In this document: positions 16,325 through 25,374 of the stretch, in pieces
Position numbering within the stretch: the first letter of the stretch is position 1
Layout of the letters: the number at the start of each line of letters is the position of its first letter
Assembly: GCA_016293615.1 (NCBI GenBank)
Contig: JAEDDX010000004.1
Coordinates: 1-64,000, forward strand
Direction of reading: 5' to 3'
Length of the DNA stretch: 64,000 bases
Source of the DNA: Acetatifactor sp.
GTDB taxonomy: Bacteria > Bacillota > Clostridia > Lachnospirales > Lachnospiraceae
Made by a program: the position numbers and the translations under genes
Notes under the pieces: generated by a model
Told to the model about the DNA's origin: nothing
The model's database searches: none
Seen by the model: only the letters and a program-made list of their open reading frames with translations

Positions 16325-17527
16325 CTATTTATTTTGCATCAGCTTGACCATCGCCCTGTTGAGTCCGTCCACGGTCAGCTTATACATCGGAAAGAGGTTC
16401 TTGATGGCGGTCTCCGCCTCTCTCCAGGGTGCATTGCCCGGAGCCATCTTCGGATTCAGCCAAACCACCTTCTTATATTTTTTCTTCACCAGATTGAGCC
16501 ACTCCCAGCCCGACAAGCCTCCGTTCGGGCCTCTGTAATTGCCCGTATCGGAATACAGCTCCTCCGGAGCCATGGCAGCATCCCCGACGATAATGACCTT
16601 ATAGTCGCTGTCAAGGTTACGAAACATCCATTCGGTATCCACCCAGTCACCGTTCTCACACTCGGGAGTCTTGTACAGCTTCGAGTAGATGCAGTTGTGA
16701 AAATAATAGGTCTTCACATCCTTATAGTGATTGGACTTATGAACCGCCTGGAACAAATCATTCAGAAGTGTGCTGTAAGGGATCATGGTGCCGCCGGAAT
16801 CCATTAACAGCAGCAGTTTGACTGCATTCTTTCTGGGCTTCTGCATCACAATCTGCAGGCAGCCGCCGTTGTTGCAGGTTTTATCCACCGTTCCGTCGAT
16901 GTCAAGCTCCGTCTCAGGGATATCCAACCGGCTGGAAAACTGGCGCAGCTTCCGGAAGGCGAGCTGGAACTGTCTGTTATCAAGTACCCTGTCATCCCGG
17001 AAATCACGGTATTTCCTTGCGCCGACAACGGAAAAGGCGGACTGGTAGCCGGTCTGGCCGCCGACACGCACGCCTCCGACATTACCTCCCATATTGCCGA
17101 AGGAAGTCTTGCCCATGGTACCGATCCAGAAGCTTCCGCCGTTGTGTTCCTCGTTCTGATCCTTTAACCTCTGCTTAAATGTCTCCTCCACCTGCTCCTT
17201 GTCAACCTGAATGTCCTCCATCTGGTTCAGATGGGCTCTGGCTTCCTCATGCGCAAGTTCCAGCATTTCGGACTTGTCCAGCCAGCGAAGCATCTCCCTG
17301 CCGACCTCCGTCTCCTTTTGGGAAGGCTTGAAGCATTCCTCGAAGGCCATATCAAATTTATCAAAATCAGTCTCGCTTTTGACCAGTATCATGCGTGACA
17401 CATAGTAAAACTGTGTCAGTGAACTTCCGCACAAGCCCTGATTCAAAGCATCCTGCAGAGTCAGCCACTCACCGAGGGTGACCCGCAGCCCCTTCGCCCG
17501 AAGGGTCTCAAAAAAAGTTATGAACAT
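16325..17527 (-). CDS. VWA-domain protein (CoxE/YehP-like partner of a MoxR ATPase)
   Basis: A 400-residue cytoplasmic protein. The N-terminal half is charged and helical (about 1-130), followed by a Gly-rich linker (GGSFWIGTMGKTSFGNMGGNVGG region, about 130-165), and a C-terminal von Willebrand factor A domain from about 235. The metal-ion site is degenerate: LLLMDSGGTM instead of DxSxS. It stops short of tyrS and lies 112 bases downstream of a MoxR-type AAA ATPase, the usual pairing in which the ATPase remodels or inserts a metal or cofactor with help of the VWA protein. No client enzyme is adjacent, so the target is unknown. Confidence 0.85.
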   Translation of the reverse strand: MFITFFETLRAKGLRVTLGEWLTLQDALNQGLCGSSLTQFYYVSRMILVKSETDFDKFDMAFEECFKPSQKETEVGREMLRWLDKSEMLELAHEEARAHLNQMEDIQVDKEQVEETFKQRLKDQNEEHNGGSFWIGTMGKTSFGNMGGNVGGVRVGGQTGYQSAFSVVGARKYRDFRDDRVLDNRQFQLAFRKLRQFSSRLDIPETELDIDGTVDKTCNNGGCLQIVMQKPRKNAVKLLLLMDSGGTMIPYSTLLNDLFQAVHKSNHYKDVKTYYFHNCIYSKLYKTPECENGDWVDTEWMFRNLDSDYKVIIVGDAAMAPEELYSDTGNYRGPNGGLSGWEWLNLVKKKYKKVVWLNPKMAPGNAPWREAETAIKNLFPMYKLTVDGLNRAMVKLMQNK

Positions 17528-17639
17528 ACCTGTATCCTTTTCATCAAGATATCACTTCATGATCCGTCCCGCTTTTTCGTGTGTCAGAATACCATGATAC
17601 CCAATTGGCACCTTACAAACACACCGTCTGAGCGGTATG

Positions 17640-18458
17640 TCAGTTCAAAGGATTCTGTCTGACCAGCTCCAGATCCTCATCCTTCTTCACGACCACGCCG
17701 ACAAAGGGAAGCTCTCTGCGGATACGGTCTGCCGAGATACCGCCGATCTGAAGTGCATTGACCCAGTCGATCAATTCTGAAGTACTGGGCTTCTTGCGGA
17801 TATCACGGATGCTTCTGATATTATAGAAGACCTCCATGGCATTCTTTAACAGGTTCTCCTCCACATCAGGGAAATGCACCTTTACGATTTCTTCCATCAG
17901 GTCTCTCTCCGGGAAGTCGATGTAGTGGAAAATACAGCGGCGCAGGAATGCATCGGGAAGCTCCTTCTCCGCATTGGAGGTAATGATGACGATCGGGCGA
18001 TGTTTCGCCTTGACCGTTCTCTTGGTTTCGTTGATATAGAATTCCATCTGATCGAGTTCCCAGAGAAGGTCGTTGGGGAACTCCAGGTCCGCCTTATCGA
18101 TTTCGTCGATCAAAAGGATGACCTGCTCATCGCTGTCAAAGGCCTCACCCAGCTTTCCGAGCTTGATATATCTCGCGATATCATTGACTCCTTCCTCGCC
18201 GAACTGTCCGTCATAGAGACGCTGAATGGTATCATAGACATACAGACCCTCCTGCGCCTTGGTGGTAGATTTGATATTCCAGATAATCAATCTCTTGCCC
18301 AGAGCCTTCGCCACTGCTTCGGCCAGCATGGTTTTGCCCGTTCCGGGCTCTCCCTTGATCAACAGAGGCTTCTTAAGTGCAATTGCTATATTTACACTGG
18401 CCATAAGCTGTTCGCTTGCCACATATTCCTGTGTTCCCTGAAATGACTGCTGTTCCAT
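17640..18458 (-). CDS. MoxR-family AAA+ ATPase
   Basis: A 272-residue AAA+ protein with Walker A GEPGTGKTM (about 37-45), Walker B ILLIDEIDKAD (about 112-122), sensor 1 IVITSNAEKELPDAF and an arginine-finger region FLRRC. MoxR ATPases act as chaperones for assembling or activating complexes and almost always sit beside a VWA protein, as here. Start at 18458 (ATG after a short AT-rich stretch) is expressed from the promoter at 18498-18526, which is divergent from metF. Confidence 0.88.
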   Translation of the reverse strand: MEQQSFQGTQEYVASEQLMASVNIAIALKKPLLIKGEPGTGKTMLAEAVAKALGKRLIIWNIKSTTKAQEGLYVYDTIQRLYDGQFGEEGVNDIARYIKLGKLGEAFDSDEQVILLIDEIDKADLEFPNDLLWELDQMEFYINETKRTVKAKHRPIVIITSNAEKELPDAFLRRCIFHYIDFPERDLMEEIVKVHFPDVEENLLKNAMEVFYNIRSIRDIRKKPSTSELIDWVNALQIGGISADRIRRELPFVGVVVKKDEDLELVRQNPLN

Positions 18459-18478
18459 TGTATTTATCCATACCTTTC

Positions 18479-18526
18479 TTGTTTTTTTCCTGACTTTATG
18501 TTACGATAGATTCGTTGTAAAATCAA
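18479..18526. promoter_or_regulatory. Overlapping divergent promoters of moxR and metF
   Basis: Minus strand: TTGATT (18521-18526), 17 bp, TAACAT (18498-18503) for the MoxR/VWA unit. Plus strand: TTGTTT (18479-18484), 17 bp, TACGAT (18502-18507) for metF, weaker. The two -10 boxes overlap, so the units could interfere. Confidence 0.5.
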
Positions 18527-18584
18527 GAAAAACATAGGAACCGATGAACCTTTGTATCGTCGGTTTGATTTGAAAGGAATCGAT

Positions 18585-19442
18585 ATGTCAGACAAACTCT
18601 TTACCAAAGCCAAAACGCTCTCCTTCGAGGTATTCCCTCCCAAGAAGGACGGAGAATTTGATGCTGCGTTTGAAATCATGGATGCACTCGGCGAACTGTC
18701 ACCCGATTTCATCAGTGTGACCTACGGTGCAGGCGGAAGCAGAGCCGGGAAAAGCGTGGAGATCGCCTCATATATTCAGAACAAATTAAATATTGACGCC
18801 GTGATGCACATGACTTGTGTCGGCAACAAAAGCGCCGAACTGCTTGCCATCGCCGAGGAGCTTAAAAAACACAGCGTCTCTCATATTCTTGCACTGCGCG
18901 GTGACAGGCCGAAGGACATGACGGATGAGCAGTATCATTCCCGTGAATTCGCGCACGCCAACGAGATGATTGCTTTCTTAAAGGGTCATACCGGGCTTCA
19001 TATCGCAGCTGCCTGCTATCCCGAGAAACATTTTGAATCCTTCAGCATGGAGTCCGATTTGAAGAACCTCAAGGCGAAGCAGGACGCCGGCGCAGAGTAT
19101 CTCATCAGCCAGCTCTTCTTCGACAATGACTATTACTACAGTTTCCTGGAACGCGCGGATAAGAAGGGAATCTCCATCCCCATCAGCGCCGGCATCATGC
19201 CCATCACTTCGGCAAAGCAGCTGGGCACCACCGTCACACTCGCAGGCTCCAGCATTCCGAAGGCACTTGCGGATCTCTTTGCCACCTACGGAGACGATCC
19301 CGCCGAAATGCGAAAGGCCGGTATCGACTATGCGATCCGCCAGATTCGTGACCTGCAGGAAAACGGCGTCAGCCACATCCACATCTACACCATGAACAAG
19401 CCCCTGATTGCAAAGGAAATCTGCGAGGCAATCTACCGATAA
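18585..19442 (+). CDS. metF: Methylenetetrahydrofolate reductase (NAD(P)H)
   Basis: Reduces 5,10-methylenetetrahydrofolate to 5-methyltetrahydrofolate for methionine synthesis. The 285-residue TIM-barrel flavoprotein starts with SFEVFPPKK (catalytic Glu), carries SVTYGAGGS, HMTCVG, LALRGDRP and QLFFDNDYYY, all typical. The start at 18585 follows AAAGGA by 7 bases; a start 11 codons upstream lacks a site. Single-gene plus-strand unit with a terminator at 19449-19492. No SAM riboswitch or S-box motif is visible in the 126-base leader region. Confidence 0.95.
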   Translation: MSDKLFTKAKTLSFEVFPPKKDGEFDAAFEIMDALGELSPDFISVTYGAGGSRAGKSVEIASYIQNKLNIDAVMHMTCVGNKSAELLAIAEELKKHSVSHILALRGDRPKDMTDEQYHSREFAHANEMIAFLKGHTGLHIAAACYPEKHFESFSMESDLKNLKAKQDAGAEYLISQLFFDNDYYYSFLERADKKGISIPISAGIMPITSAKQLGTTVTLAGSSIPKALADLFATYGDDPAEMRKAGIDYAIRQIRDLQENGVSHIHIYTMNKPLIAKEICEAIYR

Positions 19443-19448
19443 CATAAG

Positions 19449-19492
19449 ACAATCCCCTCTCCTGCCGTGAGGTAAGAAAGGGGATTGTTTTT
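19449..19492 (+). terminator. Terminator of metF
   Basis: ACAATCCCCT (19449-19458) pairs with AGGGGATTGT (19479-19488) and is followed by a T run on the plus strand. It separates metF from the convergent gpsA. Confidence 0.85.
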
Positions 19493-19499
19493 GCGTTCT

Positions 19500-20519
19500 T
19501 TATTGTATATCTTCCGGGAACGGGAAGGCCGGAACCTCGATCTTCTTGTCTCGAAGCATCAGTTCCTTCACTGCCTGATCCGGACTCTTGCCCTCAAATA
19601 ATACTGCATTGACCTGCTCAATGATCGGAAGCTGTACATGATACTTCGCCGCAAGCTCCATGGCTGCCTTGGCGGAGTAAACGCCCTCGACTACCATCTG
19701 AACTTCCTCCATCGCCTCTTTGTAGGTTTTGCCCTGACCGATCAGAATACCGGCGCGTCTGTTTCTGGAATGCATGCTTGCACAGGTTACGATCAGATCT
19801 CCGATGCCGGTCAGTCCGCAGAAGGTCTCAAACTTCCCGCCCATCGCGGTACCAAGTCTTGCGATCTCCGTAATGCCTCTGGTAATCAGTGCAGCCTTGC
19901 TGTTATCGCCGTATCCGAGGCCGTCTGCAATTCCGGCTGCAAGTGCGACCACATTCTTCAGGGAACCGCCCAATTCGATGCCTAAGACATCCGGACTGAT
20001 ATAGACACGGAACACTTCGTTCATGAAGAGATTCTGGATGTATTCCGCAGTCGCCTTGCTTTTCGCGCCGACCACTATGGTTGTCGGCAGTCCGCGGCTT
20101 ACCTCTTCCGCATGGGAAGGACCGGACAAAACAGCCACATCAGCCTGCGGAATCTCCTGTTCAATGATCTCGGAAAGCGTCATCAGAGTATGCTCCTCGA
20201 TGCCCTTTGCAACATTGACGATCTTCTGGCCCGGAGCGACCAGACGGCTCAACTGATGTGCCGTTTTTCTGGTATAGGAGCTTGCTACCGCCATCACCAG
20301 AAGGTCTTTTCCCTCCACTGCCTCTTTCTCATCGAGCGTAAACTTCATATCCTCCGGCAGAATCACGCCGGGAAGCATCTTATGTTCATGCTTTTCCTGA
20401 AGCATGGTGATCTCAGCTTCCAACGCCGACCAAACGGTTACTTCATTGCCGTTTTTATGTAATACAACCGCCAGGGCGATTCCCCAGCTTCCGCCGCCTA
20501 ACACACTGACCTTTGCCAT
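19500..20519 (-). CDS. gpsA: NAD(P)-dependent glycerol-3-phosphate dehydrogenase
   Basis: Makes sn-glycerol-3-phosphate from dihydroxyacetone phosphate for phospholipid synthesis. The 339-residue protein has the N-terminal Rossmann motif VLGGGSWGIALA, the substrate-binding LSGPSHAEEV and the catalytic-lysine region GGSLKNVVALAAGIADG. It follows plsY in the same operon, so the product can be acylated by the neighbour's enzyme. The order DUF512-der-plsY-gpsA is a familiar clostridial cluster. Confidence 0.96.
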   Translation of the reverse strand: MAKVSVLGGGSWGIALAVVLHKNGNEVTVWSALEAEITMLQEKHEHKMLPGVILPEDMKFTLDEKEAVEGKDLLVMAVASSYTRKTAHQLSRLVAPGQKIVNVAKGIEEHTLMTLSEIIEQEIPQADVAVLSGPSHAEEVSRGLPTTIVVGAKSKATAEYIQNLFMNEVFRVYISPDVLGIELGGSLKNVVALAAGIADGLGYGDNSKAALITRGITEIARLGTAMGGKFETFCGLTGIGDLIVTCASMHSRNRRAGILIGQGKTYKEAMEEVQMVVEGVYSAKAAMELAAKYHVQLPIIEQVNAVLFEGKSPDQAVKELMLRDKKIEVPAFPFPEDIQ

Positions 20520-20552
20520 ATCTACCTCTCCTGAATCTGATTTGAATGATTG

Positions 20553-21206
20553 TTACACCTTGTTCTTCTTTGTCAGATAAGTCTTGCTCTCCGTCCCATG
20601 AATCAGACGCCCGATATTTGCCCTGTGTTTCCAGAAAGCCATCGCCGTCATACATCCGAAGACAAGATACATCTCTATCAGCTGCGCCTGTGTCATTCCC
20701 GGGAAAACTCCCAGCTGTCCGGAAATCACCAGCTGTATATACAAAATGGTATATACCAGCAGAGATCCCAGGGAAACATAATGTGTGGAAAAGAAAATTC
20801 CGAAGAATGTCAGTACGCCTGTTATCACAAAGTAGGGATGGAAGGACAAAACCATACCGGCCGTAGCTGCAATGCCCTTTCCGCCCTTAAATCCCATGTA
20901 GAAAGGGAAATTGTGCCCAAGAATCGCCCCTGCGCCGGTGTAGAGACAGAGCAGGTAGATGATATCGGTGTGGGTGGAGCCGAACAAAAGCCTGACGATC
21001 CAGACTGCGATCATACATTTCAGGCAATCGCCCGCAAATACGATCAGTCCGGCCTTGGTGCCGAGTACACGCAGCGCGTTGGTCGTTCCCGAATTACCGC
21101 TGCCGTGCTGTCTGATATCGATTCCGTGTGCCTTTCCGTAAAAATAGGCCGTCTGAAACAAACCGAAGATATTTCCGATCAGAATGCATATTAATCTGGT
21201 AATCAT
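20553..21206 (-). CDS. plsY: Glycerol-3-phosphate acyltransferase PlsY
   Basis: Integral membrane enzyme that transfers an acyl group from acyl-phosphate (made by PlsX, at 55588-56628) to glycerol-3-phosphate. The 217-residue protein has about five to six membrane helices and the three PlsY motifs: GSGNSGTTNALR, then GHNFPFYMGFKGGKG and a third near the C-terminus (MAFWKHRANI). Its start overlaps the der stop by four bases; gpsA follows 33 bases later. The C-terminus is slightly extended (ESKTYLTKKNKV). Confidence 0.95.
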   Translation of the reverse strand: MITRLICILIGNIFGLFQTAYFYGKAHGIDIRQHGSGNSGTTNALRVLGTKAGLIVFAGDCLKCMIAVWIVRLLFGSTHTDIIYLLCLYTGAGAILGHNFPFYMGFKGGKGIAATAGMVLSFHPYFVITGVLTFFGIFFSTHYVSLGSLLVYTILYIQLVISGQLGVFPGMTQAQLIEMYLVFGCMTAMAFWKHRANIGRLIHGTESKTYLTKKNKV

Positions 21207-22546
21207 GACTGCTCCTTTTCCCCGCGCTCCCTGATGATAAACCGTAAGGGGGTTCCCTTGAATCCGAATGTCTCACGGATCTGGTTCTCGATATATCTGG
21301 TGTATGAGAAATGCATCAGTTCTTTGTCATTGACAAAAATGACAAAGGTAGGGGGCTTTACGGACACCTGCGTAATATAGTAAAGCTTTAATCTCTTACC
21401 CTTATCGGCCGGAGGCTGCTGCATCGCAACCGCTTCCGCCATGATCTCGTTCAGGACGCCCGTTGCAACGCGCATTGCATGGTTTTCACTCACCATGTCT
21501 ATGGTTTCATACAGCTTGTTCAGTCTCTGACCGGTCAGCGCGGAGATAAAGAGAATCTCTGCATAGGGCATATAGGATAAGGTATTGCGGATCCTTTCCG
21601 TCACCTGATAGATGGTCTTATCATTCTTCTCGACAGCATCCCACTTATTGACGGCAATAATGACAGCCTTGCCTCTCTCATGGGCAATGCCGGCTATTTT
21701 GGCGTCCTGCTCGGTCACGCCCTCCACCGCATCGATCAGGAGTACTACAATGTCAGCCCGTTCCACGGCGCTGACGGTACGCACGATCATATACTTCTCG
21801 AGGTCTTCCTTGATCTTGTTCTTTCTGCGAAGACCCGCGGTATCAATAAAGACATACTCTTTCCCGTGATAGGTCACCTCGGTATCCACGGCGTCTCTGG
21901 TCGTGCCGGCGATATCGGACACGATCAGACGGTTCTCTCCCAGCAGCTTATTGATCAGGGAGGACTTTCCCACATTGGGCTTACCGACGATAGCGATTCT
22001 GGGACGCTCGTCCTCTTCCTCATCTCCCTCCAGTTCGGGGAAATGTGCCATCACCTCATCAAGCATATCCCCCAGACCCAGTCTGTTGATTGCGGAGATC
22101 GGATGAGGATCCCCGATTCCCAGATTATAAAACTCATAGACATCCGCCATGTACTTATTGATGCTGTCGACCTTATTGACCACCAGCACGACCGGCTTAT
22201 GAGAACGGCGCAGCATATCCGCAACCTTTGCATCGGAATCCACAAGTCCCTGCTTTACATCCACCAAAAAGATGATCACATCCGCCGTCTCCATGGCGAT
22301 CTCTGCCTGCGTGCGCATCTGGGAAAGGATGATATCATTGCTGTCCGGCTCGATTCCTCCGGTGTCGATCAAGGTAAAGGATTTGTCCAGCCAGGTCACA
22401 TCGGTATAAATACGGTCTCTGGTGATGCCGGGGGTATCTTTGACGATCGCTATATTTTCACCGGCCAGGGCGTTGAACAGTGTGGACTTCCCCACATTGG
22501 GGCGCCCTACCACCGCAACGATCGGCTTTCTCTTCTTCTTTGCCAT
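21203..22546 (-). CDS. der: Ribosome biogenesis GTPase Der (EngA)
   Basis: Double-GTPase assembly factor for the 50S subunit. The 447-residue protein has two G domains in tandem: the first with GRPNVGKST (about 14-22), DTGGIE and NKVDS; the second with GKPNVGKSS (about 187-195), DTAGLRRKNKI and NKWDAVEK. A C-terminal KH-like domain follows from about 360. Second gene of the DUF512-der-plsY-gpsA operon, starting 29 bases after the DUF512 stop. Confidence 0.97.
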   Translation of the reverse strand: MAKKKRKPIVAVVGRPNVGKSTLFNALAGENIAIVKDTPGITRDRIYTDVTWLDKSFTLIDTGGIEPDSNDIILSQMRTQAEIAMETADVIIFLVDVKQGLVDSDAKVADMLRRSHKPVVLVVNKVDSINKYMADVYEFYNLGIGDPHPISAINRLGLGDMLDEVMAHFPELEGDEEEDERPRIAIVGKPNVGKSSLINKLLGENRLIVSDIAGTTRDAVDTEVTYHGKEYVFIDTAGLRRKNKIKEDLEKYMIVRTVSAVERADIVVLLIDAVEGVTEQDAKIAGIAHERGKAVIIAVNKWDAVEKNDKTIYQVTERIRNTLSYMPYAEILFISALTGQRLNKLYETIDMVSENHAMRVATGVLNEIMAEAVAMQQPPADKGKRLKLYYITQVSVKPPTFVIFVNDKELMHFSYTRYIENQIRETFGFKGTPLRFIIRERGEKEQS

Positions 22547-22575
22547 ATTTCCTCCTTACAAAACGGGAAGCGGAC

Positions 22576-23904
22576 CTATCTTCCCAAAACACAATTCACA
22601 AAATCATATCCGCTTGATTTTACAATATCTATGGGCACTTGTAAAGCCTTTTCCACATCGGGCACATGATAGTCATCGAGGAATACATCCTCGCCGCTTC
22701 GGACGATATTCTCCGGCAAAATGAGTCTTTCGCCGAGTTTCCTTCCTTTCAGCTGTGCCATCAGGTCCTGCCCGGTGATGAGCCCGGAAACCGTAATGCG
22801 CTCTCCGAAGAAGTGATTGGTGATATCATATACATGGATGCGGATGTTCGGATATGCCTCCATCATTCTCTCCGCCATCCTCTTAATATAAGGAAACGCA
22901 AGCTTGCCTGTCGCCATGGACATTTCGCCCGTTTTCGTAAGGCAGGGGAAGCCGTCACGCTGTGCGGATTCCTTCATGGCTTCCTCAAACTCGTTTAACA
23001 GCAGTCGCAGCATACCCACGCCGTTCTCGAGCTGCAGATATCCGTCATAGCGCTCCTCCTCCGGTACTTCTCTGTCCGCAAGGATGTACCACTCGTCACT
23101 GGCATGCACAAAATGTGTCCCATACTGCTCCATGCACTGTTTTTGAAACGCTTCGATCATGTCGATGACCCCGCAGGCATCCTCCTTCTCAAACGGCTCA
23201 AGCGGGTAGAGTCCGTCACGGTACTTGGAGAGGCCGACCGGAACAACCGAAACACTCTCCAGGTTTGGCAGATACTTCATCAGCTCCCTGATACTGAATT
23301 CCAGCTCTTTTCCGTCATTTAGGCCCTTGCAGAGCACAATCTGTCCGTTCATATGAATTCCGGCTTCCTGCAGCCTGTCCACCTTTTTCAGGGCTTCTCC
23401 CGCGAATCGGTTGTTCAGCATTTTACAGCGAAGCTCCGGATTCATCGTCTGAAACGAAATGTTGATTGGGGAAAGATGATACCTGCAGATTCTGTCGATA
23501 TCATGGTCCGACATATTCGTCAGGGTCACATAATTGCCCTGCAGGAAGGAAAGCCGCGAATCATCATCCTTAAAATACAGAGTCTCCCGCATGCCGGGCG
23601 GCATCTGGTCGATGAAGCAGAACACACACTTATTATGGCAGCGTCTGTACTCATCCATCAGCCCATTCTCAAACTCGATTCCCAGGTCCTCGTCATACTC
23701 CTTATCGACCTCCAGAATCCACTGTTCACCGTTTGGCTTCTCCACCAATATCTCCAGATAGGTATCCTGTACCAGAAACTGATAATCAAAAATATCCTCT
23801 ATCTCCGTGCCGTCTATCGCGAGAATACAGTCGCCGGGCTGTATCTCAAGTTCCTCCGCAATGCTGCCGGGAAGAACCGTCTTAACCACATGTTTTTTTT
23901 GCAT
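22576..23904 (-). CDS. PDZ / radical SAM / DUF512 protein
   Basis: A 442-residue protein of the DUF512 family common in Clostridia. An N-terminal PDZ-like domain (about 5-60, GSIAEELEIQPGDCILAIDG), a cysteine motif CHNKCVFCF (CX3CX2C) at about 109-117 for a [4Fe-4S] cluster of radical SAM type, and a C-terminal DUF512 region with SDEWYILADREVPEEERYDGYLQLENG. The reaction is not known. It leads the operon with der, plsY and gpsA and is divergent from prs. Confidence 0.85.
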   Translation of the reverse strand: MQKKHVVKTVLPGSIAEELEIQPGDCILAIDGTEIEDIFDYQFLVQDTYLEILVEKPNGEQWILEVDKEYDEDLGIEFENGLMDEYRRCHNKCVFCFIDQMPPGMRETLYFKDDDSRLSFLQGNYVTLTNMSDHDIDRICRYHLSPINISFQTMNPELRCKMLNNRFAGEALKKVDRLQEAGIHMNGQIVLCKGLNDGKELEFSIRELMKYLPNLESVSVVPVGLSKYRDGLYPLEPFEKEDACGVIDMIEAFQKQCMEQYGTHFVHASDEWYILADREVPEEERYDGYLQLENGVGMLRLLLNEFEEAMKESAQRDGFPCLTKTGEMSMATGKLAFPYIKRMAERMMEAYPNIRIHVYDITNHFFGERITVSGLITGQDLMAQLKGRKLGERLILPENIVRSGEDVFLDDYHVPDVEKALQVPIDIVKSSGYDFVNCVLGR

Positions 23905-23993
23905 TAATAAATCCTTTCACAAACACTTTGTCGAAGGCAGTGACACTCCGTGTATGATCGCTGTCTCCATGCTTATATCATACTAGATAAATC

Positions 23994-24022
23994 TTGACAT
24001 GTCACTAGCATAATGATATAAA
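23994..24022 (+). promoter_or_regulatory. Promoter of prs
   Basis: Consensus TTGACA (23994-23999), a 17-bp spacer and TATAAA (24017-24022), about 38 bases before the ribosome site. Confidence 0.8.
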
Positions 24023-24066
24023 ATAGTTGTTCAAAAGTAGATTGATACGAATGATCGGAGGTTGTC

Positions 24067-25248
24067 ATGCCCAACTTAGAAAAAATCGAAAACGCTATGC
24101 CTGTCGCTCCCCTGAAGCTGGTAGCCCTTCCTTCTGCCAAGAAGATGGGACAGCAGATCAACGAATACCTGGTTGATTTTCGCAAGACCGCACCCAACGG
24201 CAGGGTAAAGCAGGATCCGGCCTTTCACGGCTATATCGAGAGCAATTACCTGATGGATGTCAGCACGCCCCGGTTTGGCAGCGGCGAAGCGAAGGCCGTA
24301 TTCAATGAAAGCGTCAGAGGCAAAGACCTCTTTATCCTTGTAGATGTCTGCAACCACAGTATTACATACAATATGAACGGTTATACCAACCACATGTCTC
24401 CCGACGATCATTATCAGGATCTGAAGCGTGTGATTGCCGCCTGCAACGGCAAAGCACACAGAATCAATGTCATTATGCCCTTCCTCTACGAAGGCAGACA
24501 GCATAAGAGAAACGGCCGCGAATCTCTGGATTGTGCCTATGCACTGACAGAGCTCAGAGATATGGGGATCGCGAACTTTATCACCTTTGATGCACATGAT
24601 CCCAGAGTGCAGAATGCAATTCCTCTAAACGGATTCGACAACTTCACACCGCCCTATCAGTTTATCAAGGCTTTGCTTTCTTCCGAGGAAGACCTGAAGG
24701 TCGACAAGGAGCACCTGATCGTCATCAGCCCCGACGAGGGAGCACTCGACCGTGCCATCTATTTTGCAAGTGTACTCGGTGTAGATACCGGCATGTTCTA
24801 TAAGAGAAGAGACTACTCTACGATCATAAACGGCAAGAACCCTATCGTTGCGCATGAGTTCTTGGGCGATAACGTCGAAGGCAAGGATATCATCATCATT
24901 GACGATATGATTTCCTCCGGCGGAAGTATGATCGACACAGCGAAGCAGCTAAAGAAAATGAACGCCCGCCGCGTATTCATCTGCTGTACCTTCGGACTCT
25001 TTACCGAAGGGCTCAAGGCGTTTGACGAAGCTTACGCGAACGGCTATTTTGATAAGGTGGTAACCACCAACCTGACCTACCTTCCTCCGGAACTGTATTC
25101 CCGTCCGTACTTTATTGAAGCCGACATGAGTAAGTTCATCGCTTCCCTGATCGACTTCATGAACCACGATGCGTCACTGTCCAATGTCATGGCGACGACG
25201 GAAAAGATTCACAGTATTCTGGATGACTACAATTCCTCCAGACAGTAA
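24067..25248 (+). CDS. prs: Ribose-phosphate pyrophosphokinase, long divergent form
   Basis: Makes phosphoribosyl pyrophosphate from ribose-5-phosphate and ATP, the precursor for nucleotides, His and Trp. The 393-residue protein is about 75 residues longer than the usual 315-residue enzyme. The PRPP-binding loop IIIIDDMISSGGS is clear at about 278-290, together with the catalytic region VIMPFLYEGRQHKR, FDAHDPRVQN and the ribose-phosphate loop. It has an N-terminal extension of about 25-60 residues before the first Rossmann-like strand. GGAGG precedes the ATG by 6 bases. The N-terminal half is more diverged than the C-terminal half. Confidence 0.9.
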   Translation: MPNLEKIENAMPVAPLKLVALPSAKKMGQQINEYLVDFRKTAPNGRVKQDPAFHGYIESNYLMDVSTPRFGSGEAKAVFNESVRGKDLFILVDVCNHSITYNMNGYTNHMSPDDHYQDLKRVIAACNGKAHRINVIMPFLYEGRQHKRNGRESLDCAYALTELRDMGIANFITFDAHDPRVQNAIPLNGFDNFTPPYQFIKALLSSEEDLKVDKEHLIVISPDEGALDRAIYFASVLGVDTGMFYKRRDYSTIINGKNPIVAHEFLGDNVEGKDIIIIDDMISSGGSMIDTAKQLKKMNARRVFICCTFGLFTEGLKAFDEAYANGYFDKVVTTNLTYLPPELYSRPYFIEADMSKFIASLIDFMNHDASLSNVMATTEKIHSILDDYNSSRQ

Positions 25249-25279
25249 TATAAAAAGAGTTACGCCTTGAAACATACCA

Positions 25280-25351
25280 GAACAAAGAATTTCGCTTGCG
25301 AAACATAAAAGCCCCGGCCGTCACGGCCCGGGGCTTTCTTTGAAGCTTTGT
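25280..25351. repeat. Dispersed repeat, short copy D, enclosing the prs terminator
   Basis: Begins gaacaaagaatttcgcttg, matching copy A (15882) in at least 22 of the first 25 bases, then has only the terminator and the closing inverted end GAAGCTTTGTTC (25342-25353). The terminal 8 bp GAACAAAG and CTTTGTTC are inverted repeats of each other. Confidence 0.6.
25307..25341. terminator. Bidirectional terminator between prs and the sensor kinase
   Basis: GC-rich stem AAAGCCCCGG...CGGCCCGGGGCTTT, arms 25308-25320 and 25324-25337 with one bulge, A/T-rich on both sides. It serves prs (plus) and the convergent kinase gene (minus). Confidence 0.85.
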
Positions 25352-25374
25352 TCTTTGTATCTTTTTTCTCTCAA

